A stretch of 64,000 nucleotides of DNA from Pseudomonas baetica (GTDB lineage Bacteria; Pseudomonadota; Gammaproteobacteria; Pseudomonadales; Pseudomonadaceae): NCBI RefSeq assembly GCF_002813455.1, contig NZ_PHHE01000001.1:2046001-2110000 (forward strand). Direction: 5' to 3'. Below, piece by piece: positions 56,515 to 64,000 of the stretch. The notes beneath the pieces are model-generated. The model did no database searches, had not been told where the DNA came from, and saw nothing but the letters and a program-made list of their open reading frames with translations. Numbering within the stretch: position 1 is the stretch's first letter; each line of letters opens with the position of its first letter. The position numbers and the translations under genes were made by a program.

Positions 56515-57831
56515 ATGACAACCAGTACTGCTTACAGCGAAACCGCGCCTGCCCAGCCGACCAATTCCGCCACTCGCGTCGCCACGGCGAGCTTCATCGG
56601 CACCGCAATCGAGTTCTACGACTTCTACGTTTATGCCACGGCCGCCGCACTGGTGATTGGGCCGGTGTTCTTCCCGCAGACCTCCGGCACCGCGCAGATG
56701 CTCTCGGCGTTTCTCACCTTTGGCATTGCCTTTCTTGCCCGCCCGTTAGGCTCGGCGCTGTTCGGTCACTTCGGTGATCGCATCGGGCGCAAGTCCACGC
56801 TGGTTGCCTCGCTGCTGCTGATGGGCGTCTGCACCACGCTGATTGGCGTGCTGCCGGGTTATGCCAGCATTGGCGCCTGGGCGCCGATTCTGCTGTGCGT
56901 GCTGCGTTTCGGTCAGGGCCTGGGATTGGGCGGCGAATGGGGTGGAGCCGCGTTGCTGGCCACGGAAAACGCGCCCAAGGGCAAGCGCGCCTGGTTCGGC
57001 ATGTTCCCGCAGCTCGGCCCTTCGATTGGCTTTCTCGCGGCTAACGGCCTGTTCCTGACATTGGCCATGACGCTGAGCGACGAGCAGTTCCGCAGTTGGG
57101 GCTGGCGGATTCCTTTCCTGCTCAGCGCGGCACTGGTGATGGTCGGCCTGTATGTACGCCTGAAACTCCACGAAACACCGGTATTCGCCAATGCCATCGC
57201 CCGCCAGCAACGAGTGAAAGTGCCGCTGGTCGAGGTGTTCAGTCAGTACTGGGCGCCAACCCTGTTGGGCGCGGCGGCGATGGTGGTGTGCTATGCGCTG
57301 TTTTATATCTCGACTGTGTTTTCCCTGAGCTACGGCGTGTCCACTCTGGGTTACAGGCGTGAGACGTTCCTTGGCCTGCTGTGCTTTGCCGTGCTGTTCA
57401 TGGCGGCCGCGACACCCCTGTCGGCCTGGGCCAGTGACCGTTACGGGCGCAAACCGGTGCTGATCGTCGGCGGCGTATTGGCGATTCTGTCCGGGTTTCT
57501 GATGGAGCCGTTGCTGACTCAGGGCTCGACCTGGGGCGTGGCGCTGTTTCTGTGCATTGAGTTGTTCTTGATGGGCGTGACCTTTGCGCCAATGGGCGCG
57601 CTACTGCCGGAGCTGTTTCCGACTCACGTGCGTTATACCGGCGCATCGGCAGCCTACAACCTCGGCGGCATTGTCGGAGCCTCGGCAGCGCCGTTCTTTG
57701 CGCAGAAACTGGTGGCGATGGGCGGTTTGAGTTATGTCGGGGGGTATGTTTCGGGAGCGGCGGTGATCAGCTTGATCGCAGTGCTGTGCTTGAAGGAAAC
57801 GCGTAATAACGATCTGAATCAGATTGCCTGA
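56515..57831 (+). CDS. MFS transporter, metabolite:H+ symporter (MHS) family
   Basis: 438 residues from ATG 56515 (GGGG 8 nt upstream; an ATG at 56494 is in frame but poorly spaced). Twelve transmembrane helices; family signatures ASFIGTAIEFYDFYVYATAA, RPLGSALFGHFGDRIGRKST, GLGLGGEWGGAALLATENAP and SDRYGRKPVLIVGG. Relatives carry shikimate, alpha-ketoglutarate, proline/betaine or citrate with protons; no choice can be made. Monocistronic. Confidence 0.93.
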   Translation: MTTSTAYSETAPAQPTNSATRVATASFIGTAIEFYDFYVYATAAALVIGPVFFPQTSGTAQMLSAFLTFGIAFLARPLGSALFGHFGDRIGRKSTLVASLLLMGVCTTLIGVLPGYASIGAWAPILLCVLRFGQGLGLGGEWGGAALLATENAPKGKRAWFGMFPQLGPSIGFLAANGLFLTLAMTLSDEQFRSWGWRIPFLLSAALVMVGLYVRLKLHETPVFANAIARQQRVKVPLVEVFSQYWAPTLLGAAAMVVCYALFYISTVFSLSYGVSTLGYRRETFLGLLCFAVLFMAAATPLSAWASDRYGRKPVLIVGGVLAILSGFLMEPLLTQGSTWGVALFLCIELFLMGVTFAPMGALLPELFPTHVRYTGASAAYNLGGIVGASAAPFFAQKLVAMGGLSYVGGYVSGAAVISLIAVLCLKETRNNDLNQIA

Positions 57832-57845
57832 CAGAAGATCAAAAG

Positions 57846-57910
57846 CTTCGCGAGCAGGCTCGCTCCCACATTTGGAATGCATTTCCCAGTGGGAGCGAGC
57901 CTGCTCGCGA
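57846..57910. repeat. REP pair between the MFS gene and purT
   Basis: CTTCGCGAGCAGGCTCGCTC ... and its inverted copy, separated by about 15 bp, forming a compact hairpin between two convergent genes. It could work as a shared transcript end. Confidence 0.9.
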
Positions 57911-57925
57911 ATGCCGCGCCTCGGT

Positions 57926-59107
57926 TTACAGCTCTACAACAACAGCCTGAGCAGCGCGAGTTGCCTTGGCCCGAGCAGCCTCAATCGACTCATCCCGCGC
58001 CAGCGCCACGCCCATACGACGCTGGCCATTCACTTCCGGCTTGCCGAACAGACGCAGCGCCGTATCCGACTCGCTCAGCGCAGCACCCAGGTTGGCGAAT
58101 GCGGTTTGATTCGACTGACCTTCCACCAGAATAACCGCCGAAGCCGATGGCCCGAACTGACGAATCAACGGCACCGGCAGGCCAAGAATGGCGCGTGCGT
58201 GCAAGGCGAACTGCGACAGATCCTGGGAAATCAGCGTGACCAGACCGGTGTCATGCGGACGCGGCGAGACTTCGCTGAACCACACCTGATCACCCTTGAT
58301 GAACAACTCGACGCCAAACAGACCACGACCACCCAATGCTTCGGTGACAGCCTTGGCAACACGCTCGGACTCAGCCAGTGCAATCGGGCTCATGGCTTGT
58401 GGCTGCCAGGATTCCTGATAGTCGCCCTTCTCCTGACGGTGACCGACCGGCGCACAGAACGTGGTGCCGCCGATGTGGCGCACGGTCAGCAGGGTGATTT
58501 CATAGTCGAAATCGATGAAGCCTTCGATGATCACTCGGCCTTTACCCGCGCGGCCGCCCTCTTGGGCGTAGTCCCAGGCTTTCTGCACGTCATCATTGCT
58601 GCGCAGCAGGCTCTGGCCCTTGCCCGACGAACTCATCACCGGCTTCACGACACAGGGGAAGCCCAAGTCCTGAACGGCTTTGCTGTAGTCCTCGAAGGTG
58701 TCGGCAAAGTGGTACGGCGAGGTCGGCAGATCCAGCTCTTCAGCGGCCAGACGACGGATGCCTTCGCGGTTCATGGTTAACTGCGCAGCACGGGCAGTCG
58801 GAATCACGGTGAAGCCTTCGGCTTCCAGTTCGACCAGGGTGGCGGTGGCGATGGCTTCGATTTCCGGCACGATGAAGTGCGGTTTCTCGGCCTCGATGAC
58901 TGCACGCAGGGCCGCGCCGTCGAGCATGTTGATCACATGGCTGCGATGGGCGACTTGCATGGCCGGCGCGTTCGCGTAACGGTCGACGGCAATCACCTCA
59001 ACGCCCAGGCGTTGCAGCTCGATTACCACTTCCTTGCCCAACTCACCACAGCCACACAGCAATACGCGGGTCGCGGTTGGCGACAATGGAGTTCCGATAC
59101 GGGTCAT
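57926..59107 (-). CDS. purT: Formate-dependent phosphoribosylglycinamide formyltransferase (PurT)
   Basis: 393 residues, ATP-grasp enzyme making FGAR from GAR, formate and ATP. Pre-ATP-grasp part [20 protein letters not shown] with [23 protein letters not shown]-grasp [62 protein letters not shown]-terminal [23 protein letters not shown]. The folate-independent branch of purine synthesis. GAGG 6 nt before ATG. Single gene. Confidence 0.98.
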   Translation of the reverse strand: MTRIGTPLSPTATRVLLCGCGELGKEVVIELQRLGVEVIAVDRYANAPAMQVAHRSHVINMLDGAALRAVIEAEKPHFIVPEIEAIATATLVELEAEGFTVIPTARAAQLTMNREGIRRLAAEELDLPTSPYHFADTFEDYSKAVQDLGFPCVVKPVMSSSGKGQSLLRSNDDVQKAWDYAQEGGRAGKGRVIIEGFIDFDYEITLLTVRHIGGTTFCAPVGHRQEKGDYQESWQPQAMSPIALAESERVAKAVTEALGGRGLFGVELFIKGDQVWFSEVSPRPHDTGLVTLISQDLSQFALHARAILGLPVPLIRQFGPSASAVILVEGQSNQTAFANLGAALSESDTALRLFGKPEVNGQRRMGVALARDESIEAARAKATRAAQAVVVEL

Positions 59108-59207
59108 CTCAGGTCCTCAAAGAAGCGGATCATCGAGGAAAGCAACGCGATGCGCGCTTTCCATGGGGAGAAAGCGCGGCATTTTACATGAACCCGAGGG
59201 TTTGGCT

Positions 59208-59675
59208 TCAGCCGGCGACGGCCTGTTTGCGCTCGCGCCAGGCCATGATCAGCCAGACGGCGGTGACACCGGCAAACTTGGAGGCCAGCGCGGTGATGAT
59301 TACCGGTGGCGTCAGCAGGTCGATCATGCCGAAAAAGATGAAGGTATCGAGGGGAATGCTCAGCGCCGAACTGATCCACAAGCGGTCGCGCAACGGTCGT
59401 TTGGTGATGCTGAACACCAGCCAGTCGATGCACTCGGAGACCGCGAATGCGGTGGCGCTGGCCAGTGCAATGGACGGATCGGAGGTAACGTAAGACAGCA
59501 CCAGTGCCGCCAGCATCGCCACGATTGCGCCATGGCCGAAGCGGGTTTGAACCATGTCGCGCAGCACGAACACCAGACCGCCCCAGGCCGACCAGATGAT
59601 GTCCAGGTGTGGCGCGGTGGAGAAAGCGAAGTTGATGAGTACAACGCTGCTGATGTAGGCGATGAGGAAAATCAT
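59208..59675 (-). CDS. VUT/YhhQ-like membrane protein (putative queuosine-precursor transporter)
   Basis: 155 residues, five or six transmembrane helices (IFLIAYISSVVLINFAFSTA, GGLVFVLRDMVQTRFGH, VAMLAALVLSYVTSDPSIAL, ASATAFAVSECIDWLVFSI, SIPLDTFIFFGMIDLLTPP). The FVLRDMVQ and SECIDW and SIPLDTFIF motifs fit the vitamin-uptake-transporter (VUT) fold; YhhQ members import preQ0/preQ1. The substrate here is not proven. Single gene, separated by a REP pair from the next. Confidence 0.83.
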   Translation of the reverse strand: MIFLIAYISSVVLINFAFSTAPHLDIIWSAWGGLVFVLRDMVQTRFGHGAIVAMLAALVLSYVTSDPSIALASATAFAVSECIDWLVFSITKRPLRDRLWISSALSIPLDTFIFFGMIDLLTPPVIITALASKFAGVTAVWLIMAWRERKQAVAG

Positions 59676-59755
59676 GGGGGCGACCTGTCAGATTGGCGCA
59701 CAGGTTACTTCAGGGATTGTTTTGGGCCAATAAGAAGTCGAGGCGGTGCCGGCCT

Positions 59756-59850
59756 TTTCGCGAGCAAGCCCGCTCCCACATTGGATCTACAGTGAACACA
59801 GATTTTGTGTATGCAATAGATCCAGTGTGGGAGCGGGCTTGCTCGCGAAG
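59756..59850. repeat. REP pair, variant (GCAAGCCCGCTCCC)
   Basis: Inverted arms TTCGCGAGCAAGCCCGCTCC and GGAGCGGGCTTGCTCGCGAA, joined to CCCACA/TGTGGG, about 45 bp apart. The arms differ from other copies at the same two positions in both, so both arms evolved together. Confidence 0.88.
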
Positions 59851-59858
59851 GCGCCCTG

Positions 59859-60074
59859 TCAGGCGCCGGATTTCCCGGGGATCATCCACACCAACCCACT
59901 CGCCTTCGCCCGCTCATGACACAAACCCAGCACCACGCGGCGCTCGTCATTGGTCATCCGGCCCCAGCGCGTAATCTCCTCGACCGTGCGCTGGCAGCCA
60001 GTGCAAACGTCGTCCTCATCCAGCGCACAAATATTCACACAGGGCGAAGCGACAGGTCTTTCGGGCGTGTTCAT
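59859..60074 (-). CDS. DUF1289 domain protein
   Basis: 71 residues. The DUF1289 pattern is present: [20 protein letters not shown] with four cysteines, followed by [20 protein letters not shown]. The function is unknown; the cysteines suggest a metal or Fe-S site. The start ATG overlaps the stop of the gamma-carbonic anhydrase-like gene (ATGA), so translation is coupled. Confidence 0.9.
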   Translation of the reverse strand: MNTPERPVASPCVNICALDEDDVCTGCQRTVEEITRWGRMTNDERRVVLGLCHERAKASGLVWMIPGKSGA

Positions 60075-60595
60075 TCTTCTTGCTCGACCAGATCACGCGC
60101 ATAACGCTGGGCGTTGTGCACATAGTGCGCGGCGCTGGCTTCGAGCATCTTCTTCTGTGGCTCGGTCAATTCCCGCACGACCTTGCCCGGCGAACCCATC
60201 ACCAGCGAACCGTCCGGGATTTCCTTGCCCTCACCAATCAGCGAGTTGGCGCCGATGATGCAGTTCTTGCCAATCTTCGCGCCGTTCAGAATCACCGCAT
60301 TAATGCCGATCAGGCTGTAGTCGCCGACCGTACAGCCATGCAGCATGGCGTTGTGGCCGATGGTCACGCCGGTGCCGATGGTCAGCGGATAACCCATGTC
60401 GGTGTGCATCACCGTGCCGTCCTGGACGTTGCTGTTCTTGCCGATCAGGATCAGTTCGTTGTCGCCGCGCAGCACGGCGTTGAACCAGACGTTGGCGCCC
60501 TCCTCCAGTTTGACCTTGCCTACCAGCACGGCATTGGGGGCGACCCAGCTCTGCGGGTGGGTCTCGACACGGGCGTCGCCCAAGCGGTATTTCAT
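60071..60595 (-). CDS. Gamma carbonic anhydrase family protein (YrdA/PaaY type)
   Basis: 174 residues from ATG 60595 (GAGG 8 nt before). Left-handed beta-helix of hexapeptide repeats ([31 protein letters not shown] ... [20 protein letters not shown]). Metal-binding histidines sit in [16 protein letters not shown]. Relatives have carbonic anhydrase, thioesterase or unknown activity. Forms a two-gene operon with DUF1289. Confidence 0.92.
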   Translation of the reverse strand: MKYRLGDARVETHPQSWVAPNAVLVGKVKLEEGANVWFNAVLRGDNELILIGKNSNVQDGTVMHTDMGYPLTIGTGVTIGHNAMLHGCTVGDYSLIGINAVILNGAKIGKNCIIGANSLIGEGKEIPDGSLVMGSPGKVVRELTEPQKKMLEASAAHYVHNAQRYARDLVEQEE

Positions 60596-60640
60596 CTTGT
60601 TTTCCTCAGGGCTCACGGTGATGGCCATTCGAACGATGGC

Positions 60641-61240
60641 TTAGGTGTTAATAAAGCTTTTAGGCGGAGTATGCAGACTGATCTTGGCGTCATAGAGCAG
60701 ATTGATCAACTCGACGATCATGATGGCGGTCAGGCCCCAGATCTTGAAATCGCCGTAGCGATAGCTCGGCACGTACCAACTGCGACCTTGATAGTCGATG
60801 CGATGGGTGTGTTCGCGAGGGTCTTTGCGGAAGAATTCCAGCGGCACGCTGAACACTGCGGCGATTTCCGCGTCGTTGGGCTGGTACTCGACGAAATCGG
60901 GGATCACGCCGACATAAGGGGTGACTTTGATGCCGTGCAGGGAGATCAACGGGCTGAGCGGGCCGATCACTTCGACCAGTCCCGGTGGCAGGCCGATCTC
61001 TTCTTCGGCTTCGCGCAGGGCGGTGAAGATCAGATCCGGGTCTTCGGGATCGCGACGTCCACCGGGAAAGGCGACTTCGCCGCCGTGGGTCGAGAGCCCG
61101 CTGGCACGCAGGGTCAGCACCAGTTCCGGCTCGTCACTGCGGGTGATCGGCACCAGAACGGCGGCCTCGGGGAAACGGGTGTCGGTCTCCAGCGTGCGCG
61201 GTGTGTGGTTGCTTACCCTATGCAGTAGCTCGTCCAGCAT
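60641..61240 (-). CDS. Nudix hydrolase, CoA pyrophosphatase type (NudL-like)
   Basis: 199 residues. N-terminal UPF0035-like part (FPEAAVLVPITRSDEPELVL TLRASGLSTHGGEVAFPGG) and the Nudix box GGRRDPEDPDLIFTALREAE EEIGL, followed by PLISLHGIKVTPYVGVIPDF. This subfamily cleaves CoA and related diphosphates. The C-terminus has a hydrophobic helix (GLTAIMIVELINLLYDAKI). Upstream of the gamma-carbonic anhydrase gene, with a gap of 45 bp. Confidence 0.92.
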   Translation of the reverse strand: MLDELLHRVSNHTPRTLETDTRFPEAAVLVPITRSDEPELVLTLRASGLSTHGGEVAFPGGRRDPEDPDLIFTALREAEEEIGLPPGLVEVIGPLSPLISLHGIKVTPYVGVIPDFVEYQPNDAEIAAVFSVPLEFFRKDPREHTHRIDYQGRSWYVPSYRYGDFKIWGLTAIMIVELINLLYDAKISLHTPPKSFINT

Positions 61241-61386
61241 GAGTGTTCTCGATCTGTGCCTTACCCTGCATCATGCACCAATCATTGCAGCCGCCCAACC
61301 CCCTCACGGGGCCATGTCGCGAAACGACAACTTGCCGACCGACACCGCTGCACGCCAAGATAGGCGCAGCCTTCAGGAACCCAAGC

Positions 61387-61938
61387 ATGAAATTTTGCAG
61401 CCAGTGCGGTAACCCGGTGACCCAGCGCATTCCCGAGGGCGACTCGCGACTGCGATTTGTCTGTGATAGCTGTCAGACCATTCACTATCAGAACCCCAAT
61501 ATCGTCGCCGGCTGTGTCGCGACCTGGGGCACTAAAGTGCTGCTCTGTCGCCGCGCCATCGAGCCACGCCTCGGCTATTGGACGCTGCCCGCCGGTTTCA
61601 TGGAGAACGGCGAGACCATCGAACAGGCCGCGACCCGCGAAACCGCCGAGGAAGCCTGCGCCCGGGTGCGCAACCTGAGCATCTATACCCTGATCGATGT
61701 GCCGCACATCAGTCAGGTGCATGTGTTCTTCCGCGCCGAACTGGTCGATCTGGATTTTGCCGCCGGCCCCGAGAGCCTGGAAGTACAACTATTCGACGAA
61801 GCCGACATCCCGTGGGACGAGCTGGCTTTCCGCACGGTGGGGCGTACCTTAGAATGCTTCTTCGCTGACCGGCGTATCGAGACTTATCCGGTTCGTTCGG
61901 AATCGATCCCGCCGTTGGTGCAGCCGGTCATTATTTGA
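61387..61938 (+). CDS. Nudix hydrolase with N-terminal zinc ribbon (NudC-related)
   Basis: 183 residues from ATG 61387. Zinc ribbon FCSQCGNPV ... CDSCQTIHYQNPN, then the Nudix box GFMENGETIEQAATRETAEE A (positions about 78-100). Related to the NUDIX/zinc-ribbon group that includes ADP-ribose and NADH hydrolases; the substrate is not predicted. The longer frame back to 61243 runs through the divergent promoter region and is not favoured. Divergent from the other Nudix gene. Confidence 0.92.
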   Translation: MKFCSQCGNPVTQRIPEGDSRLRFVCDSCQTIHYQNPNIVAGCVATWGTKVLLCRRAIEPRLGYWTLPAGFMENGETIEQAATRETAEEACARVRNLSIYTLIDVPHISQVHVFFRAELVDLDFAAGPESLEVQLFDEADIPWDELAFRTVGRTLECFFADRRIETYPVRSESIPPLVQPVII

Positions 61939-62033
61939 TCGGGCGATGGCACCGGCTAGAAGATCAAAAGATCGCAGCCTGCGGTAGCTCATACATAAAA
62001 CCTGTTTGCGTCACTCCTTGGGGAATCGTTTCA

Positions 62034-62549
62034 ATGCGCTGGTTGCTTGCCCTGTTCTGCCTGTCGTTCGTCACGGTCTCGCAAGCGTCATTCGTGACCA
62101 CCGTGACGCCGTCGAAAACGCCTCTGATCGAGAAAGTTCTGGTGCTCAAATCCGCCCATCAACTGCAGTTGATCGTCGACGGCAAGCCACTCAAGACCTA
62201 TCGCATTTCCTTGGGCAAGGGTGCGAAAAAAGGGCCGAAACTGATCGAGGGCGACAAACGCACACCAGAAGGTTTCTATTGGATCGACTGGCGTAAAGTC
62301 AGCGAAAAATTCAATCTGGCGATGCACATCTCCTACCCGAACATCAGCGACTCCGCCCGCGCCCGGCGTGAAGGCGTCGAACCTGGGGGGATGATCATGA
62401 TCCACGGCACCCCCGACACCGAGGACACTCCCGAAGACCTGTTCCACACACTGGACTGGACCGACGGCTGCATCGCCATGCGCAACATGGACATGCGCGA
62501 AGTCTGGGGCCTGGTGCCGGATGGCACGATGATCGAGATTCGCCCTTAG
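62034..62549 (+). CDS. L,D-transpeptidase (YkuD domain) family protein
   Basis: 171 residues from ATG 62034. Signal peptide RWLLALFCLSFVTVSQASF. The YkuD domain begins at about KVLVLKSAHQLQLIVDGKPL; catalytic His in MIMIHGTP and Cys in WTDGCIAMRNMDM. Makes or edits L,D (3-3) cross-links or attaches proteins to peptidoglycan in the periplasm. An ATG farther upstream (61935) is rejected because it masks the signal peptide and includes repeat sequence. Confidence 0.93.
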   Translation: MRWLLALFCLSFVTVSQASFVTTVTPSKTPLIEKVLVLKSAHQLQLIVDGKPLKTYRISLGKGAKKGPKLIEGDKRTPEGFYWIDWRKVSEKFNLAMHISYPNISDSARARREGVEPGGMIMIHGTPDTEDTPEDLFHTLDWTDGCIAMRNMDMREVWGLVPDGTMIEIRP

Positions 62550-62579
62550 TCCCTGACCACTGGTCACCTGCAAAAAATA

Positions 62580-62667
62580 AATCAAAAGATCGCAGCCTGC
62601 GGCAGCGCCTACAGAGGTGATACCACTTCCCACTGTAGGAGCTGCCGAAGGCTACGATCTTTTGCTA
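62580..62667. repeat. Inverted pair of the AAAGATCGCAGCCTGCGGCA repeat family
   Basis: Left arm ATCAAAAGATCGCAGCCTGC then GGCAGCGCCTACAG; right arm CTGTAGGAGCTGCCGAAGGC then TACGATCTTTTG. A variant pair of the second repeat class; a single arm also lies at about 61966-61995 inside the upstream gap. Confidence 0.82.
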
Positions 62668-62681
62668 TTTAACGACCACCC

Positions 62682-62693
62682 TTAATACCACTT
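62682..62693. promoter_or_regulatory. Distal inverted operator-like site TTAATACCACTT
   Basis: This 12-bp sequence is the exact reverse complement of AAGTGGTATTAA at 62764-62775, 70 bp downstream. It could be an auxiliary site for the same GntR regulator, allowing looping. No other function is apparent. Confidence 0.5.
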
Positions 62694-62749
62694 AAGACAA
62701 CCACCTCAGAAAACCGCCATTTCATTGGGCCAACGACCATTTCCCTACG

Positions 62750-62778
62750 TTGACATGGTATTCAAGTGGTATTAATTT
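62750..62778 (+). promoter_or_regulatory. Promoter of the GntR-nagA unit with embedded TGGTATT operators
   Basis: TTGACA (62750-62755) and TAATTT (62773-62778) stand exactly 17 bp apart. Two direct repeats TGGTATT (62756-62762 and 62767-62773), 11 bp apart, fill the spacer. GntR regulators of the HutC/NagR type often bind TGGTAT-like sites in their own promoter, so this is probably an autoregulated promoter blocked by the adjacent regulator. Inference from sequence; no binding data. Confidence 0.72.
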
Positions 62779-62831
62779 CCGCACCACAAGCGAGCCACAA
62801 CAATCCAATACTCGCGCCGGAAATGACCGAC

Positions 62832-63563
62832 ATGAATGACTTCAACGTCCTACGCCCAGACGACTCCCAGCCGACGCCGCTGTACCTGCAACTGGCGCGC
62901 AACCTGGAAGCAGCGATTCATGCCGGGCAGTGGAAAGCCGAACAGGCGATGCCGTCCGAGCGCAACCTCAGCGAACAGTTGGGCATTTCCCGAGTCACCG
63001 CACGCAAAGCACTGGAAGTCCTTCTCGATCAAGGCCTGATCCGTCGCCTGCAAGGTTCCGGCACCTTCATCACGCCACGCCTGGAACAACCCCTCTCACG
63101 CCTCTCCGGCTTCAGCGAAATGCTCCGCCTCAAGGGCTTCGTGCCCAGTTCGCAATGGCTGGAGCGGGAAATCACCCTGCCGACTCACGAAGAGCTAATC
63201 CGCCTGAGCCTGTCGCCAAACGACAAGGTCGCGCGCATGAAACGCCTGCGCAAAGCCGACGACACGGTAATGGCTATCGAGATGAGCACCCTGCCCGCCT
63301 CGATCATGCCCAAGCCGCAAGCGGTGAGCGACTCGCTCTACGAATACCTCGACGGCATCGGCAAACCGATCGTCCGCGCCTTGCAGCACATCCAGGCGAT
63401 CAACGCCTCGGACGAGTTCGCCGCGCTGGTCGGCATCGCCCCCGGCACCGCCATGCTGCTGATGACCCGGGTCGGCTATCTGGAAGACAACACGCCGATC
63501 GAAGTCACCGACACCTATTGCCGCAACGACTACTACGACTTTGTTGCAGAGCTGCGCCGCTAA
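62832..63563 (+). CDS. nagR: GntR family (HutC/NagR-like) transcriptional regulator
   Basis: 243 residues from ATG 62832 (GGAA 10 nt upstream; ATG 62823 is 9 bp earlier and also possible). N-terminal winged helix: PLYLQLARNLEAAIHAGQW, MPSERNLSEQLGISRVTARK ALEVLLDQGLIRRLQGSGTF. C-terminal UTRA effector domain (about 95-240: EQPLSRLSGFSEMLRLKGF ... GIAPGTAMLLMTRVGYLEDN). It directly precedes nagA; in relatives the effector is a phosphorylated amino sugar such as GlcNAc-6-P or GlcN-6-P. The symbol is by context. Confidence 0.85.
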   Translation: MNDFNVLRPDDSQPTPLYLQLARNLEAAIHAGQWKAEQAMPSERNLSEQLGISRVTARKALEVLLDQGLIRRLQGSGTFITPRLEQPLSRLSGFSEMLRLKGFVPSSQWLEREITLPTHEELIRLSLSPNDKVARMKRLRKADDTVMAIEMSTLPASIMPKPQAVSDSLYEYLDGIGKPIVRALQHIQAINASDEFAALVGIAPGTAMLLMTRVGYLEDNTPIEVTDTYCRNDYYDFVAELRR

Positions 63564-63595
63564 CCGGGCGCAGACGTCAAACAGCGAGAACCGAA

Positions 63596-64000
63596 ATGTC
63601 TGAAGACAACATCCTCACCGCTCAGGGCTGGGTTCGCGGCCGGCTGATTCACGAACACGGCAAAGTCGTGTCGATCGAAGGCGTGCCTTGCGATCCGGCA
63701 GACAACGATCTGCCGTATCTGCTGCCAGGCTTCATCGACCTGCACGTTCACGGCGGTGGCGGTAAGGACATCATGGAAGGCGCCAGCGCTTTCGAGACCA
63801 TCACCAAGACCCACGTGCGTTTCGGCACCACCTCGCTGCTGGCCACCACCATGACCGCGCCGAGTGCCGAGATTTCCAGCGTACTCAAGGCCGTCGGCGA
63901 GTTCTGCGAACAGCGCCCGGCCAACAGCGCCCGGGTCCTCGGCGTACACCTCGAAGGCCCCTACATCAACCCCGGCAAACTGGGCGCGCAACCGAACTTC
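63596..64000 (+). CDS. nagA: N-acetylglucosamine-6-phosphate deacetylase (3' end outside window)
   Basis: First 135 residues seen. MSEDNILTAQGWVRGRLIHE is followed by the amidohydrolase metal motif LPGFIDLHVHGGGG, then GTTSLLATTMTAPSAEI and GVHLEGPYINPGKLGAQ, which are typical NagA motifs. Converts GlcNAc-6-P to GlcN-6-P and acetate. It follows the regulator gene by 32 bp, so the two form one unit. The rest of the gene and any transporter genes lie beyond 64000. Confidence 0.95.
   Translation, partial: MSEDNILTAQGWVRGRLIHEHGKVVSIEGVPCDPADNDLPYLLPGFIDLHVHGGGGKDIMEGASAFETITKTHVRFGTTSLLATTMTAPSAEISSVLKAVGEFCEQRPANSARVLGVHLEGPYINPGKLGAQPNF

Noticed and set aside
60080..61228. Plus-strand ORF of 382 residues opposite the gamma-carbonic anhydrase and Nudix genes
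   Set aside because: It spans two well-recognised minus-strand genes and their gap.

Overview
The window looks like a chromosomal segment of a fluorescent Pseudomonas (P. fluorescens/P. putida lineage). Supporting evidence is the gene order recJ ... thrC-hom-dsbC-xerD-Na+/H+ antiporter-thioesterase-rplS-trmD-rimM-rpsP-ffh-ypjD-corC-like-MFS-purT-...-nagR-nagA, which I remember from Pseudomonas chromosomes, together with high-GC codon use and the many REP-type palindromes ending in CTCCCACA between genes. About the left half is accessory and the right half is core.

Left accessory region (1-14.5 kb, all minus strand): a type I secretion operon reading ABC ATPase - membrane fusion protein - ABC ATPase - giant toxin. 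The two-ATPase layout and a C80 autoprocessing protease domain in the toxin recall MARTX secretion systems. The toxin also has a TcdA/TcdB-type pore region, a YopT-like second Cys/His/Asp block and an RTX-like nonapeptide. It runs off the left edge of the window (2857 residues seen).

IS-rich T6SS island (14.5-28.4 kb): an IS66 element, a formylglycine-generating-enzyme-like lipoprotein, an IS2-group element with a perfect 5-bp target duplication, a VgrG that has lost its N-terminal part, then DUF4123 adaptor, VasX-like effector and two tandem DUF6708-type membrane proteins (probable immunity). The second of these is split by an IS3-group element with a 3-bp duplication.

Small accessory zone (28.4-32 kb): a YebE-like protein, decayed LysR and transporter fragments, a two-gene phosphoribosyltransferase + SLOG/Rossmann operon of unknown role, a BRO-N protein and a 61-residue protein. 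The phosphoribosyltransferase-SLOG pair is my best candidate for an undescribed system, but its function is not known from the sequence.

Core region (32.4-64 kb): opgD, a XenA-like flavoenzyme, recJ, yaeQ, a CoA transferase, a periplasmic binding-like protein, DUF3509, a receiver-only protein, a BvgS-like sensor lacking its kinase domain, then the threonine, disulfide, recombination, ribosomal and SRP genes listed above. It continues with CcsA-like, CorC-like, MFS, purT, queuosine-type transporter, DUF1289, gamma-carbonic anhydrase, two Nudix genes, an L,D-transpeptidase and the N-acetylglucosamine regulator/deacetylase pair, whose last gene is cut by the right edge. A roughly 158-bp near-perfect palindrome sits between ffh and rpsP. 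I saw no tRNA, rRNA or CRISPR array.
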